Position numbers and translations under genes: made by a program. A model generated the notes under the pieces. It saw only the letters and a program-made list of their open reading frames with translations. It searched no databases and was not told the origin of the DNA. A DNA stretch of 64,000 bases from Inia geoffrensis (lineage: Eukaryota; Chordata; Mammalia; Artiodactyla; Iniidae): NCBI GenBank assembly GCA_036417435.1, contig CM070903.1, forward strand, positions 79,291,501-79,355,500, given 5' to 3'. Below, in pieces: positions 48,311 to 62,190 of the stretch; position 1 is the first letter of the stretch; each line of letters opens with the position of its first letter.

Positions 48311-49489
48311 CTGAAATCTGAAAAGAAATCAGTTCATTCTGCTATATTATACTCAACATCTGTCTTTATTCACAGTCCAGTAAGAATAAGTTTATGTATC
48401 AGATGTTAATTCTCATCATGAATTATCCAACTCAGCTTCTTGCAGCAGTTCTCATTAATTTTTCTGAATATTTAAAGCCTCCTTAGTTCCCTTTAGATCA
48501 TCCAAACTTAAAGTTATAAAACTAGGAAATATACTTGATTCTAGACAAGCATCCCCTAATTCACTTAATGAAATAAAACAGCAGTTAATAGTGATGCAGG
48601 TGAGAAGAACATGGGCTGTTCCTAGATTTCCTGACTCAAAGGTCCCCTTGACTGGGTGTCGGCTGTTCTGCTAGAGAGAGAATCTGGCACCAGAAATCTC
48701 CATGAGAACAGACCTGGAGGGGCCGCCTCACCAACTGCTCTCACAGTTGGGAAGATGGGGTCACACATGAGTTTAAATCTTCGAGGACCTCATAGAATGT
48801 CAATGTTGGCTGTGATCTCAGAGTCTGTCTAGACTTGCTCCCTTATTTCATAAGGAAACTGAGGTCTAGACCTGAAGAACTTACCCTAGGATCTACTGTT
48901 GTGCTGGAGTATTGGCTAATGAAAGCAGACTGCTAAATTTTCTGGAGTTTTCCTAGCTAGTTGTTAAACACAATTATTATTATTATCTATTATAAAATAT
49001 TAAACTTAAATAATTTAGAAAAACAAAGATAACAAGTACTCAAAACTGATCACTTCCTAATTATTTTACCATTCTCTCTGTTCCTGAAGTACATTTAAAA
49101 GAATAATGTAGTGAAATTGCTCAGATTTTTAAAAAATAATAAAATTTTCTGTAAAAATTTGTTGCTGCCCTTCTTTAATACTGTATCTCAAGTAAAGGTT
49201 TATGTGCAAATGATTCAACAATATATATATTGAGTATCTATTATGTAGGGAATGAATGAGACGTTACTTTTTTGAAAGTTTTTCATAGTTTAGTGTTGGA
49301 AATAAAACACCTTCAATGTTTGTCTAATTTTTACCTTTTGTGTTCCAACTCCTAATTTCCCACTGGACTACGGCCTTCCTAAGGACGGGAAAGACAGAAT
49401 AGGTCATTCATTTTGGCTTGTGCTCTACTTGCTTGGTGACTGGCAGGAAAGAACTACCATTGGTTGTGCCAGGATTTCACTTCATAAGC

Positions 49490-49590
49490 CCTGCTTTTCC
49501 AGTTTACATACGACCATCTTTAGGCTCAGAGAGGATAAGGAAGTTGTTCAAGGTCTCTCAGCTAGTGATAGAGCTGGAATTTAAATTTAG
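49490..49590 (-). mobile_element. MIR SINE fragment
   Basis: Antisense MIR: GGCTCAGAGAGGATAAGGAA, GTCTCTCAGCTAGTGATAGA, GCTGGAATTTAAAT. Confidence 0.7.
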
Positions 49591-49971
49591 TATTGTATAA
49601 CTTCAAAGCTCATTTTTAAATAAATTACATATATGACTTCTAAATTTCATTCACAATATGAAGGTTTTTTTCACAGTTAGAATTTTTCTTTTCTATAAGA
49701 GAATAAAATAGCCTACTAATTCTGTTTCATCACAATAATTATCCTTGGCACTCAAAATAAGCAAGAAATGGTGTGGGAAAATTAGTACTAATCCGTGAGT
49801 GATATTATAGAATATCTGGCCTTTCTGCAGATTTTCCGTCTTGCCAGGAGTAGCTGACAAATGTAGTGTAAGAAAAGACAGCTGAGGTCTCTGTTGTCCA
49901 CCATCGGGACTCAGATACTCTGGGAATGTCCCCAGTTCTCAGATAAATGTTGTTAAAAACTCTGAACATGG

Positions 49972-50228
49972 GGAAAGGGGGAGGAGGGATAAATTGGGAG
50001 ATTGGGATTGACATATACACACTACTATATATAAAATAGATAACTAATAAGAATCTACTGTATAGCACAGGAAACTCTACTCAACACTCTGTAATGACCT
50101 ATATGGCAAAAGAATCTAAAAAAGAGTGGATATATATCTATGTATAACTGATTCACTTTGCTGTACAGCAGAAGCTAACACAACATTGTAAATCAGCTAT
50201 ACTCCAATAAAAATTAATTTTAAAAAAC
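49972..50228 (+). mobile_element. 5'-truncated L1 3' end with 12-base target duplication
   Basis: GATTGGGATTGACATATACA, CACTCTGTAATGACCTATAT, CTGTACAGCAGAAGCTAACA and ACTCCAATAAAAATT. CTCTGAACATGG flanks it at 49960-49971 and 50229-50240. Confidence 0.93.
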
Positions 50229-50784
50229 CTCTGAACATGGCTTCTCATTCTTTCTTCCAACCTTACTTCCACCCATCCATCCATCCATCTAATCTATCAA
50301 CCTATCAAATTATGTCTTAAGTTTGTACTACCAACCTCTCTGGATCTTTTCCAGAGCAAGTCTTCTGGTTGGCCTCAACAGCATTCTAAATCACACAATT
50401 TCTTTTATATTTTTAGCTCAGAAACATTCCCATAGTTTGAGTTTACTCTGCTATTATCATCATTATCATTATTAATTGTCATGCTTTATTTTAGGGATGC
50501 TGAAGAGCACCTAGATGTATTTTAGTAAACTGCCTCCTTATTGTACCCAGCAGTGCCCAAGATCCCTGGAGGAGTAAATTTATTCAAATACTTGAGACGA
50601 ATCCACCTTCAGGAAGTCACTCACATAATCTAAATCCGGCCCATTAAGAACTTTTTTTTGTTGGATGGAAATCTTTTCTTTTCAGCTTCATGTTGAAAAA
50701 TGATTGGTCTCTTCCTTATCTATTCACCCCAAAGTCAAACCTATATCCCAGCTTCACTTTTGGCAAACAAAATTTAAATTAGTA

Positions 50785-51035
50785 AGGAGAAAGTGGGGAG
50801 GGGGGTAATGTAGGAGCTTGGGATTAACATATACACACTACTAAATATAAAACAGATAACCAACAAGGACCTCCTGTATAGCACAGAGAACTCTACTCAA
50901 TATCTTGTACTATTCTATAAAAGAAAAGACTCTGAAAAAGAATATACTACATATATATCTGAATCATTTTGCAGTACACCTGAAACACAATATTGTAGAT
51001 CAATTAAGAAAAAAAGGAAAAAAAAAACCTAACAA
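50785..51035 (+). mobile_element. 5'-truncated L1 3' end
   Basis: GCTTGGGATTAACATATACA, CCAACAAGGACCTCCTGTAT and CTCAATATCTTGTACTATTC, then an A-rich end. More diverged than the copy near 50 kb. Confidence 0.88.
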
Positions 51036-51894
51036 AAAAAAATTCAATGGGTAAATTGCATTTAGAGCATATCTTATGCCTTAACATTTTTGATTTGTCA
51101 CAATTTAAACAGCAAAGTAACATAACCAAGGAATTCCTTTTTATATCATATTACTGAACTGATAAACTTAATTCTTAAGAAACTCTCTTTTGTATTTTTC
51201 AACATTCACTTCTTCTCCTTTCTACCATAGTTAATTAACCACCCTTTCATCTTCAGAAGACTTTTCTCTTCTCATCACTACCTGTCTGAAGACCTGATTG
51301 CCCACAGCTCGTTTTTCTTATAATTCTTTACTGAGCACCCCAGGCCCCAAATTCTCTCATCAAAGTCTGTATATCTAGTGTCAATCACCAGTTTTAAATT
51401 CTGAGGTGAATTCTTCCTCTCTTAAGAACCATATCCTCTAAGATTCATATTTTGTGCCCCACTCTTTGTCCTAAGCATTTGCAGCCTTAAAGGTAAGATT
51501 TCTCTGACTTATAGCCCCCTTCTCTCACACTCCCAACTCCCACTGAACCTTCTTCCTGCCTTCATTTCTTTTGTCAGAATTCTCTCCTACCCTATATATG
51601 ATCATCTATCTAGACAAACAGCATTTTCATCAGGTTACATTTCCCTAACTCAGAATGTATAGTCTCTCATCTTTGTGCCCTGAACAAAACCTAATCAGAC
51701 CTTACCCCTCATCTCATCTCCTTTATTCCTTTGGGCTGCAACCCTTTTGCAAATCATTCATCCAGCTGTATCCTACATGTTAGTTTTCAGCCAGGAGCCT
51801 TTTCAAATGACAACCTGTTATACTCCACTATATTCCCCCAAGCTTTATTATTTACATTTGCCAACACCCAGTACAAAACTCAGCTCAGAAGGGC

Positions 51895-52262
51895 TACTGA
51901 AATAGACTGAATGTCTGTGTCCATCCCAAAATTCATATGTTGAAACTTAATCCCCAATGTGATTGTATTTGGAGGTGGGGTCATTGAGAGGTGATTAGGT
52001 AATGATGGTAGAGTCGTCATGAATGGGATTAGTATTCTTATAAAAGGGGCTCCAAGAGACTTCTCCTGCCCCTTTCACCATGTTAATTTTCAGAGTCATG
52101 ACAGCCATCTATGATCTAGGAAGTGAGACCTCATCAGACACTGAATCTGCTGGTGCCTTGATCTTGGACTTCCCAGCTTCCAGAACTGTGAGAAATAAAT
52201 GTCTGTTGTTGATAAGCCACCCAGTTGGTGGTATTTTGTTATAGCAGCCCAAATGGATTCAT
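51895..52262 (+). mobile_element. Solo LTR, MaLR (ERVL) type
   Basis: CAAAATTCATATGTTGAAAC, TTATAAAAGGGGCTCCAAGA (TATA region), GTGAGAAATAAATGTCTG (poly-A signal) and AAGCCACCCAGTTGGTGG are the order of a mammalian MaLR-like LTR of about 370 bases. No internal retroviral sequence accompanies it, so it is read as a solo LTR. The MLT1/MST sub-type is not certain. Confidence 0.65.
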
Positions 52263-53254
52263 AGAGCTACAATTTTTTTTTTGTTTTTTGTTTGAGTTCA
52301 TTTCCTCAACTTGGCACGTTTTAAGTATTTTTGTCCTTAGTCCATTCTATTGTAATTTACTCTTGTTGAAATGGTATTGCCCCAACTAACAAGTGAGGAA
52401 GTGGAAGTCAAGAACGATATTTTTAATCTCCTGGTTCTTACAGCAACAACAACAACAGAATAGGAAAGGACTTTACTTCTCAGCATGTATACTTTATAAA
52501 TGAGGACTCATGGGGATTTTATTGATAGTCCCACAGGAAGTCCATAGGGCCTTAGTGCTAAGCCCCAGCCTTCCTGGATCCCACTGCAATGCTCTGCAGA
52601 AAGAAAGTGTACATTTAAAATTTTTCACCGGCTGAGCTGTCTCTCTAAATCCATGAACTTAAAAAAATGTTATTGTCATGCATCATTCTCCTATAATAAA
52701 TTTATCACTTAATACTCTGATCAATTCAACCTGAAATCTGGCATCTGGTAGAAGATCATGATAAGGGAGACTTGAGTCCACCTTACTTATAATATCATTT
52801 TTAACATTACGGCATGAAAATATAGATACATGCATGCTTACACACAGGTATTTACCTATAAACTGCCCCCAAATTGGAATTTAGGAGATATTTTAATAGA
52901 TGCAGTAACCATGACATCAGATTTTGGATATGTTATGGTTTTGCACTAATGTGAAGTCCAGATGGCAAGTTCATGTAACATCCATGGCTCAGACATATGA
53001 GCACAGAGTTCTGGAAGGACTATGGGTAAATGGAAATCAGAGGCATTTTCTTAGGATTGAGGAATGTACTAGATTGAATTTAGACAAATAAATGAACCCA
53101 AGAAAATGCTTCATTCTCTACACACTTCTTCTATATATTTTTTAGATCACTTATCTGCAATTGTATTATGTATTTATTGGACTATTGTCAGTCCTCCATC
53201 AGAATGCAAAGTCAGTGGGAGCAGACTGCTACATCCCAGGACCTAGAACTGCAC

Positions 53255-53480
53255 CTGGAAATACAGGTTTCCCCTGCTTTCTGAAAGTACCTCATTCCTA
53301 TGAAACCTTTCATAAGTCGAACTGGCATAAAGCAAAGAGTATCCCCTGCTTTCTGAAAGTTCTTGTTATGTCACTTCACTCTCACTAAAGAGCTACATTA
53401 GTGTCTGTTTTCATGAACTGAAAGAAATCTGAAGAAGATTTTTGGTTTTAAGAAAAAAGCCATTACTGTACTAATATAGG
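53255..53480 (+). mobile_element. Possible DNA-transposon fossil
   Basis: CCCCTGCTTTCTGAAAGT occurs twice (about 53273 and 53344) around CCTTTCATAAGTCGAACTGG and GCATAAAGCAAAGAG. This resembles a Tigger-like mammalian element, but I cannot name it. Confidence 0.4.
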
Positions 53481-53599
53481 TATTTTGTACCCCTCTCCTA
53501 CCACACCCCCAAATTCCTGACATTTCAGTGTTGGCTATTGCCTTAGCTCTACTTGAGAGATGTGAGGAAATTATAGTTATAAATGATTAAGAAACTTCC

Positions 53600-54360
53600 A
53601 CATTATAGCCTCTCAAGGGCAAAAACTTACATGAATATATCTTTGTATCCCTATAAATAACAATTCCTGACATAATAGGGCATTTATAAACATTTGATGA
53701 ATGAATGAATGGCCTTAGTTCATGCAGACTAGCATGGTTAGTATACAAATACTGGTTGGATTAACTCTGAAGTTTTATTCTTTCTGATAGATCACAATAA
53801 CCTCTGTAAGGAAGGAATTGGATGTTTTGTAACAATAAAAGAGAAAAAATTTAAAACCAAAAACAGGAACAAAGAGACAGGTACACCCCAGAAGCCCCTG
53901 AGGACTTTGGTATAATGATACAACCCAATGAATAAAGTTTCCAATGGTACCCTTGAGTCATCAACAGTTTTCATGGTACACACTATTCTTGGTTTAGAAG
54001 GACAGCAAAGTAAGTGTGTCTAATTTTCAGAAATATCTATATCCCAATATAAAAAGAAAAAGAAAAGGCTCTTTAAAGGATTTATCTAAAAAACTCACCC
54101 ACCCAGAATGACATATTTTCTAAGAGAGCCTGGTAGATAAGTTTTGTTTTTTGCTAAATCATTACAGCACTTCATAGTTTCTTTCTGATCAGGATCACAT
54201 CTTTTCTTACAGTATAGTCTCTTATTTACAGTTTCTACTGAGTGGTTGGTTCTTTGAGATAGGAATCTCATTTATTTCAGTTTCTGGCTTTTGTGGCTTC
54301 ACAGTCTAGCAGAGTATCTGGTACCAAGGGGGTGTCAAGCAAATGCTTATTGAAGGGAAT
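53600..54360 (+). mobile_element. L2-like fragments
   Basis: 53605-53712 (CTCTCAAGGGCAAAAACTTA, then GATGAATGAATGAATGG) and about 54205-54355 (TTTGAGATAGGAATCTCATT, GTATCTGGTACCAAGG) resemble L2 3' ends; the stretch between is unique. Confidence 0.45.
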
Positions 54361-54399
54361 ATTTGGGAAGTTGGAGTAAAAATAACAATGCCAACATCT

Positions 54400-55530
54400 A
54401 TAGTAGAAATAAAAGTTAATATTTGATTGCTTCTATGGGCAAGGTACTCTGCAACATGCCTGGCGTGCATTCATTTTTCACAACATCTATGATGTAGATA
54501 CCAGTATTACCTCATTTTATAAATAAGAAAACTGACGCCTAGTGGGACTTTACTTCCTCAAGATCACATGAATACTGGGAAGATGACAACTCTGGGGTCT
54601 TAAGATCTGGCCTCAGAGTCTCTAGTCTGTTATTTACAAAGTCAGTCACTTTAGACAAGTTATTCAGCCTCCTTGAGCCTCAATTTCCAAATCTGTCACA
54701 GTGAAAAGAGAATAGCACCTATCTCTCATGGAGAGGGAAGGCCTTGGATCCTGACCATAGGAGGTTATTCCACTTCCCCAGCAAGGGGCAGTAGGTGTCA
54801 CACTTTAACATTCAAAAGAATCACCTGGTCCGCATTTGGAAAATACAGAGTTCCTGTCCCTGCCTCCAAGAGATTCTGTTCCAGATGGCCTGGAATGAGG
54901 CCCAGGAATCTGCACTTTAACAAAACTGCACATGAGAACACACAGCTTTGGAATTCACCTGAAATCTATCCCTTTGGAGTTGTTATCAAAAACAGAATAC
55001 CTTGATAAATCTGCATTTTCTCCAAATCTGTATCCTTAAATAGGCAAGGTATTATCACAGTCTTGTTCACTAAGATGGCTTTTTATCACTTGGGTAAAAC
55101 AGTACAGTGTAACAATTATAATTACTATCATAGAACACAGACTACACGCTATGCATTGTTCTAAATGTTCTAAATTTACGGATATCAACCCTTATTATCT
55201 ACCCAACAACCTATGATAAAGTAGACTATCATAATCCTCATTTTTATAGATAAGGGAACTGAGGTACAAAGAGCACAAGTAACTTCCGCAAAGATACACA
55301 CTTAGTGAGGGCAGCAAACCCAGCAGGCTGTGCTATTAACCATTACACTGTGCTGACTCTACCAGAACAGACAGAGGTCAGAGCCCCGGCTTCCTGGTGA
55401 TATTAGGCAAGTCCCTGACCCTCTCTGGGATTCCAGTGCCTCCCCTGTGAAGTGACAAGGCTGGCTCTGATGATCGTCAAGGCCCTTTGGTCCCAAGATT
55501 CTATTATTCATTTTACAGGAGACGTTTGAA
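54400..55530. mobile_element. Cluster of MIR fragments and a MER5-like element
   Basis: MIR antisense at about 54410-54580 and 55110-55340 (GAACTGAGGTACAAAGAGCA). MIR sense at about 54600-54720 (AGTCACTTTAGACAAGTTAT) and 55375-55520 (AAGTCCCTGACCCTCTCTGG). A MER5-like stretch at about 54800-54960 (AAGAATCACCTGGTCCGCAT). Coordinates approximate. Confidence 0.6.
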
Positions 55531-55984
55531 CTTGTTATCTGATGGACAAAGGCCTTAGAATTTCTGACAGTAAAACACACTCCCACTTCTAGAACTGCCT
55601 CATTATTATCTTTTCTTTACCTGCCAATTCAGAAAACTTCCTTCTGAGTCATCTGTCCTTTGCCGTTCCTTCTTGCTGAGGAAACCAAATATACTTCAGC
55701 TCAGAGCTGGTAGATCTGTCCTCACAGTTTCCTTTGAAGCCCTGACGTCTTTGTTTAATCAGGCTTGCAGAGTGCTTCCACCTGAGTCTATATGAACCTC
55801 ATTACTCTCCCGAATAGGTCTCCCAGCCTGTTGCCCTGCTTTCCTCCTCTCCTCTTGAGCAATGGCCCTCTTCTGGTCTAATTCATCCTCAGTAACATCT
55901 CTCCAAACTGCTACTCTTATCTCTCCACTTGCGTGCTATTATCCCAACCCAGGCCGAAACATTCAGGCTTCTCTTGGTCTCCTA

Positions 55985-56165
55985 TTTCTCAAACCTGGCT
56001 ACATATTAGGAGACATGGGATGCTTAAAATATAGATGGATGGGCACTACTGCAAACCAACTAAATAAGAGTTTTAAAGAGTAGCATCTAGGCAGGAGTAT
56101 TATTGAAAAATTCAGAAGTTCCACAAGAGCTGCTAATGTGTGGCATGGTTAAGAACCATTGGCGT
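55985..56165. mobile_element. MER5-like fossil
   Basis: CTGGCTACATATTAGGAGAC at one end and TGGTTAAGAACCATTGG at the other fit a decayed MER5. Confidence 0.45.
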
Positions 56166-57984
56166 CTAGCCCTGGTGATTCTCAAGTGGGGAAGATAAGC
56201 AAAGCAGAATCACCTGGGTTGCTGGCTGATCCTTACACCCAGAGAGAGAAGTCTGTGCATGTGAAGCAAACATGGAGACATCTTCCAGGAGGTTTGGAGA
56301 AACCCCTTTATGAAACAAAGTTCTAGCTGAACTTCTAAAGCAAGATGGCTCACTGCCCTTTCCTGTTACCCATCTTCACAGAATAACTCAAGGATCCTAC
56401 TGCATTCCACACCAAGTTAATATTTCTAATCATGAAGAGCAATCCAGAGGAAAACACACTTGATGGTAAGATCCATATTCTTTTTCTCTGTGCAGACTAA
56501 CTGGGTAGGTAACTTTGGGGGACATCCCTCTTCCTCTCAAGGCTTCATTTCCCCCTATGTGTAAAAGAAGGTTATTGGATTACTAGATGATCACTAAGCT
56601 TCCTTCCCATTTTGCTATTCTACTATTTTAAGGCCCCAAACCTCTTGACTCTCAACTATTACACAGTCGGCCCCAGTTTTGCTGCATTCAGCTGACACCA
56701 GGCAATGCATCTACACAAAGCTATTCCTGACCCCTGGGGAAGACTGCCCATTGAAAGCCAACACCACGGCTGCAAAGACTCCTTTCTTAAAATTTTCTAC
56801 CTATAGAAAGAACTACCACTGCCCCAACTTCAGTTCAGGCCTCCGAATCTCCACAAAGATCTTCCCTCTCGATGCACTCTTACAGCAACCCCATCTGATG
56901 GCAATTGCCTCCTTCGCTTCTGGGCATCCCACCTCCTGCAGGCAGCCTGCCTTTATGGACATTGCTTGGAGAGAGCAAACTTGTCTACGGACAGGCTCTT
57001 TGCCTTACCCCCTCCAGTTGTCCAGTGATGCTCAGAAGGTGGCTACAGACTGGTGGCAGTGGGGTCCTGTGAGCCTTTTGTGTTTGTTTGCCTGCTTTGT
57101 CTTAGCGTGAGATGGCCAAGTCTGCCAGGAGGTGCTGGCCGGTGAATGTGTAGCAGAGAAGTGGTAGCTGGAGTCTCTCCCTTTCCCCTCCCTGCCAGCT
57201 TCCAGTCTTTAATGAAGAGATGCACTCTCTAAAGGGGTTGAAGGTAGAATGGCTTCTGAGGCTGCTTACAATGATACTCTTTCTGGGTACTGTGTATAAG
57301 TGTGTGTGTTTTGCAAGTAATTGAAATATATTGACACTTAAGCTAATACTGATCATGAAAATCACAAAGGTAATATTTGACAGGATAAAAAATAATCAGG
57401 AATGTTCATGGGTTTTGACCTGGCCTCCAGTAGCCTAGATTCTCCCTCTTTGCCTTAGTTCTTTGACTTCTGAATGGAGGAAGGAGAAAAAGGGAAGAAC
57501 AAAGAGGTGACAGGGTAAAAAATGAAAATTTTGTGGGTTGAGCTTGCAGGGGTGGGGGGATTTGGGATAGATTTTGGTGGAGAAGAGATGAATAGAGTGT
57601 AATGTATGTGAAAATGGGGGAAGAGTAAAGAAGAAAGGAACTTATCACTCAAAGTTATGGATTGGGTCTTTTTTAATATCCTTCCAGAGAAAAAGAATAA
57701 ATTAGAATTTTTAAAAAAATGAAATGAAATGAAAGAAAATTCTTTTAAGCTCGATTTGATGGCTCTGAGCTTCTTAAATGGCAACCCACTTAGAGAACAA
57801 ACCCAGGTTGGTCATAGATTCAAAGGTATATGAAAAATGATCATATTAAAGACATTTATCTACATTTCAGAAAAAGATATTTCAAAAACAGTAAGAAAAG
57901 GAGAGGCCATAATTCCGTAGAAAATGACTCTCAAAGGAAATTTTACTCAAGAAAAATAGAAGATTCTCATCTACAAGAGAGGTC

Positions 57985-58200
57985 TATATAAACTACTATC
58001 CACAAAAACTACCATCGACTGTTTCTGTAAATGAAGGTTTTTGGAGCACAGCCCTGCTTAGGTGCCATCTATGGACAATGTCACACCACGGTGCCAGAGC
58101 TGAGAAGTTGTGACAGAGGCCATGATGCCTGTGAGGCTGCAAATGTTTACTATCTGACCTTTTACAAGAAAAATTTGCTGACCCTGACCTACAAAATAAA
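57985..58200. mobile_element. hAT-like DNA-transposon fossil
   Basis: CTGTAAATGAAGGTTTTTGG, AGCACAGCCCTGC, GTTGTGACAGAGGCCATGAT and GAAAAATTTGCTGACCCTG follow a common mammalian non-autonomous hAT element. Family name not certain. Confidence 0.55.
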
Positions 58201-58514
58201 ATTTTAACCGCATAATCCTCAATACTTCAAGTTATAAAGGAGAGACTGGGTAAGTGAGTCAGTCAGGTGGAATGTTTATAAAAATGATATGAGGGTAATA
58301 ACAGGATTTCTGATAAATTAGCTGTGAAAGGGCACATATGAATGTGTGAAGTATGGACATGTAATCAAGGGAGAACAGATGAGCCTGATGGGGGCTCCAC
58401 AAACAGATTAGGAAGCTGAGGACTCAGAACAAGATAAGATCTCCCCCCCACCCAAAAGCCACAGATTCATTTTAAATTAGAAGTTGTAAGAGCACGTATA
58501 AAAGAAAGTTATGG

Positions 58515-58723
58515 GGGCTTCCCTGGTGGTGCAGTGGTTGAGGGTCGGCCTGTCAATGCAGGGGACGTGGGTTCGTGCCCCGGTCCGGGAAGATCCCACA
58601 TGCCGCGGAGCGGCTGGGCCCGTGAGCCGTGGCCGCTAAGCCTGTGAGTCTGGAGCCTGTGCTCCACAACGGGAGAGGCCACAACAGTGAGAGGCCCCCA
58701 TACTGCAAAAAAAAAAAAAAAAA
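58515..58723 (+). mobile_element. CHR-2 SINE with perfect 14-base target duplication
   Basis: Plus-strand, full-length copy: GGCTTCCCTGGTGGTGCAGT, GGTTCGTGCCCCGGTCCGGG, GCGGAGCGGCTGGGCCCGTG, and a pure A tail. AAAGAAAGTTATGG flanks it at 58501-58514 and 58724-58737. Confidence 0.96.
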
Positions 58724-58804
58724 AAAGAAAGTTATGGTTACCAGAGGGAGCACAGCTTCCCTAGGAACAAGTCCTCTCACTGCCACCAAACCAAGTCAGA
58801 ACAC

Positions 58805-59165
58805 TTTTATTTTACTTACATATTTATTTATTATTTTTAAATTTTTTTTCAATAACCATTTTTTGAAATATAAATTACAATGTTATGTTAGCTTCCAGTG
58901 TAAAGCAAAGTGATTCAGTTTTATATATACATGTATGTGTGTATATATATACATATATATATATTCTTTTTCTGATTCTTTTCCATTATAGCTTATTATA
59001 AGACATTGAGTATAGTTCCCTGTGCTATACAGTAGGTCCTTGTTGTTCATCTATTTTATACATGGTAATCTGTATATGTTAATCATCGAAACACTGTTCT
59101 CTATGGACTGTTTTCTCCCTCTTGCATCTACGGGTTTTGTCTTTGCTACTGTTTTCTCCTGACCA
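58805..59165 (-). mobile_element. 5'-truncated L1 3' end, antisense
   Basis: AAAGCAAAGTGATTCAGTTT, TTCTGATTCTTTTCCATTAT, CCCTGTGCTATACAGTAGGT and TATTTTATACATGGTAATCT: the antisense L1 3' terminus. Includes an alternating TA/GT run at about 58923-58965. Confidence 0.9.
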
Positions 59166-61289
59166 TCCTCTTCGATTGTGGCAATTGTGTAATCTTCCTC
59201 TTCTCACTCAGTCATGTCTGTGGCTGAGAGACATCCAAGTTCCTCACATGGAACATTTAAACAAGAGACATCTGTTCATCTAAATCCTCCCTATATTCCT
59301 ATTTATGTTAAACATGCCCCTTTCCCAGGGGTTTGCAACAGCTGCTTTTTTCCCCCTAAGGTAAGCGATTCAAGGTAAGTTTCAAAAGCATTTCCACATT
59401 CAGTCTAACATTCATAGATTCTCTGTCCCCATGGGAAACCAAATCACTGTTAGTTGGCTAACTTCAAAATGTTATGTGTTTCTTTAACCATATGATTATC
59501 TTCTCTAGTAACCGTTAGATTTCTAAACAATATAGCAAGGGTCTTCATTCTTAGCCTGTTTAATGCCATTTATGCAGTATTCTCAGGTTAATTTTTCCCT
59601 GTAAACATTTTATTCCAAAATAAACATAAAATCACTCCTATTCCAGGAATTTGTGTCTTCTTCAATCTTGGCTCTCTGGCCACTGCAAAGCTGTCTCTGG
59701 GAATTCCCTCCAGACACTTGGAAATCAATGTTTTTGAAGTCCATTTCTAGATCTGCTCACGACAGATTCTTGTAGTTTATTCATTACAGAATAGCACTGT
59801 TTTTCCAACATGCGTGCCCTGTCCAACGGATGATCCCCTTGTGTTGTTATCTGCCTTTAACAATTTTTGATTTTAGCTTCCTGGAGCCTGAGGGAAACAG
59901 CAGATGACAAAGAGCTTTCTCCTTTTCTACATTAACACATTCTTTAATTCTATCCCTTGCATATAACCTGTTGGCTTTTGCTACTAATTCTGTCTTCCGT
60001 TTCCAAGCTTAGGGCAAAACTGACTTTTGGAGGCCGGATCCAATTTCAAGTTAACAGGAAAACAAGAACAGAAACAGAGAAAACTGCTCTAAAGGAAGGT
60101 GCTTGCCCAGTGCAGAACATATATCCTCAAGCCTAATTCCCAGATTTTATGGAAGCAATAAACAGCTTTAGGGATTGGACAAGCGTGATTACTTTAGATT
60201 AATGAGACCAACCTCATTTAAACAGGATATTTGTCACCCTAATTTCAGATATTCTCTATGACCTGTAGGTTTGTGAGGTCATGTTATTAGTGTATTGAGC
60301 TTAGGAAAATTTAAATTCAGCATATTTGTATTTAAAAAAACTACAACTACAGCTGTATGAAAACAGTGTTATCTGTTTTCACTTCCCATTTCATCCAGAT
60401 CCTTCTAGGAACAGTCAACTGCTATCTGTAGTTATGTTCTCCACATGTTTGTTTTCAAAAAAACTTTATTCATTTATTTATTTTTCAAAGTTACTACCTA
60501 GTCACAAGTATTACATGACACCCTGTCTCAGGTGAATACATGATTTGATCCATGTGAAAGATAATATTTAGTACATTGTTTGTTATGAGATGACCTATAA
60601 TTGGTCCAAATAATAGTAGGTATTTGTGTGTTAGGAAGGTTATTGAATAGTAGTAGCAACTATTTAATTTCAGAGATGCTGAAACATAGGAGTAGCTTTA
60701 GGGCAGAAAAAGCTACTGCTTTTTGTGTGTGTGTATACACATCTGTTGGTTTGTACAAGTGTGAGATCATGTTTCAGAGGTTATTGAAATCCATGGTTTG
60801 AATTACATCTAATGATACTTGGAGATTCTGGCAAATGTTTTCGGGAGGAGACAAGTGGAATGATAGGTAAAAATTTTTCAAAAAAATAGATTAGTGCCAC
60901 AATGGGAAAAGAATGTGAATGAGATAATTGTTATTTTATCTGGGGTCATTTTCAAAGGTTTCTCTGCAAAGTTCAGGTTATCATAACATTACTCAGTCTA
61001 GTCACAATAAAAGCCATAGATTTCTTGCATCTCCACTGTGTTTAGGGATGTGAAAGCTGAAAAGTTCCTTTTCTAATAGGACCATTCCAATGTTGGCATT
61101 GAATGAAAAAAAAAAGAGCAGTAAATTCTATCTTTTTAAAAGGGAAGTGATCAGGAGTAACATTTCCATGATCTTTCGAGATTCAAATTCAAAATCATTG
61201 AAGGAGAACGTAAAATGTGCAAATGATCACACTGTTTCCATGATGTATCCAAAGTCCAGTGACTGAGAATCTGAGAAAACTTTTACAGT

Positions 61290-61870
61290 GTAAACTCATT
61301 ACAACAAAATATTCATTGCAGCACTATTTACAATAGCCAAGACATGGAAGCAACCTAAATGTCCATCAACAGATGAATGGATCAATAAGATGTGGTAGAT
61401 ACATACAATGGGATATTACTCAGCCATAAAAAGAATGAAATAATGCCATTTGCAACAACATGGATGGACCTAGAGATTATCATACTAAGCGAAGCAAGTC
61501 AGACAGAGAAAGATAAATATCTAATGATATCACTTATATGTGGAATATAAAAAAAATGATACAAATGAACTTACTTACAAAACAGAAATAGATCTATAGA
61601 CATAGGAAAGAAACTTATGGTTACCAAAGGTGGGTGGAGGATAAATTAGGAGTTTGGGATTAACGTACGCACTACTATATATAAAATAGTTAACCAACAA
61701 GGACCTACTGTATAGCACAGTGAACTATACTCAGTATTTTGTAATAACCTATAATGGAAAAGAATCTGAAAAAGAAGAGATATATAAACATGTATAACTG
61801 AATCACTCTGCTGTATATCTGAAACTAGCACAACATTGTAAATCAATTATACTTCAAAAATAAAATAAGA
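61290..61870 (+). mobile_element. L1 3' end (about 580 bases)
   Basis: TTCATTGCAGCACTATTTAC, CAATAGCCAAGACATGGAAG and GGATATTACTCAGCCATAAA, then the 3' UTR through CACAACATTGTAAATCAATT and an A-rich tail. The longest 3' L1 fragment in the window; no intact ORF. Confidence 0.93.
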
Positions 61871-62024
61871 TAAAAGTGACAAAAAATATATTCATGAGAG
61901 GGAGCATTATACATAAAAGGGAGGTATCGAATACAATTAAAGATAATCTAAAGGTCCATAGGTCCATAACAGGAGCCTGGGCACTAGTAGAAACAGGAAT
62001 TTTGGAATTCTGGTTTTGCCACAC

Positions 62025-62190
62025 TACAGATGGTTGACCTTGAGCAAGTTCCTTATGCTTCCTAAACCTCAGTTTCCTCATTTGGAGAACAGAAATACAA
62101 ACACCTAATGTGTTATGTTGCTGTAAGAGTAAAGTGTTTAGTACAGTACCTGGCAGGTACTCAATAAAAGGGAGGTAATGTTTATCCCTG
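62025..62190 (+). mobile_element. MIR SINE fragment
   Basis: TTGACCTTGAGCAAGTTCCT, AACCTCAGTTTCCTCATTTG, GTACCTGGCAGGTACTCAAT: a fairly complete MIR. Confidence 0.8.

Noticed and set aside
51895..52262. Possible complete endogenous retrovirus
   Set aside because: Only an LTR-like segment is present; no gag, pol or env text flanks it and no second LTR is seen.
56679..57110. 143-codon plus-strand open frame
   Set aside because: No recognisable family; sits in intron 1 in a slightly GC-richer patch where stops are rarer. It would need transcript evidence to be taken seriously.
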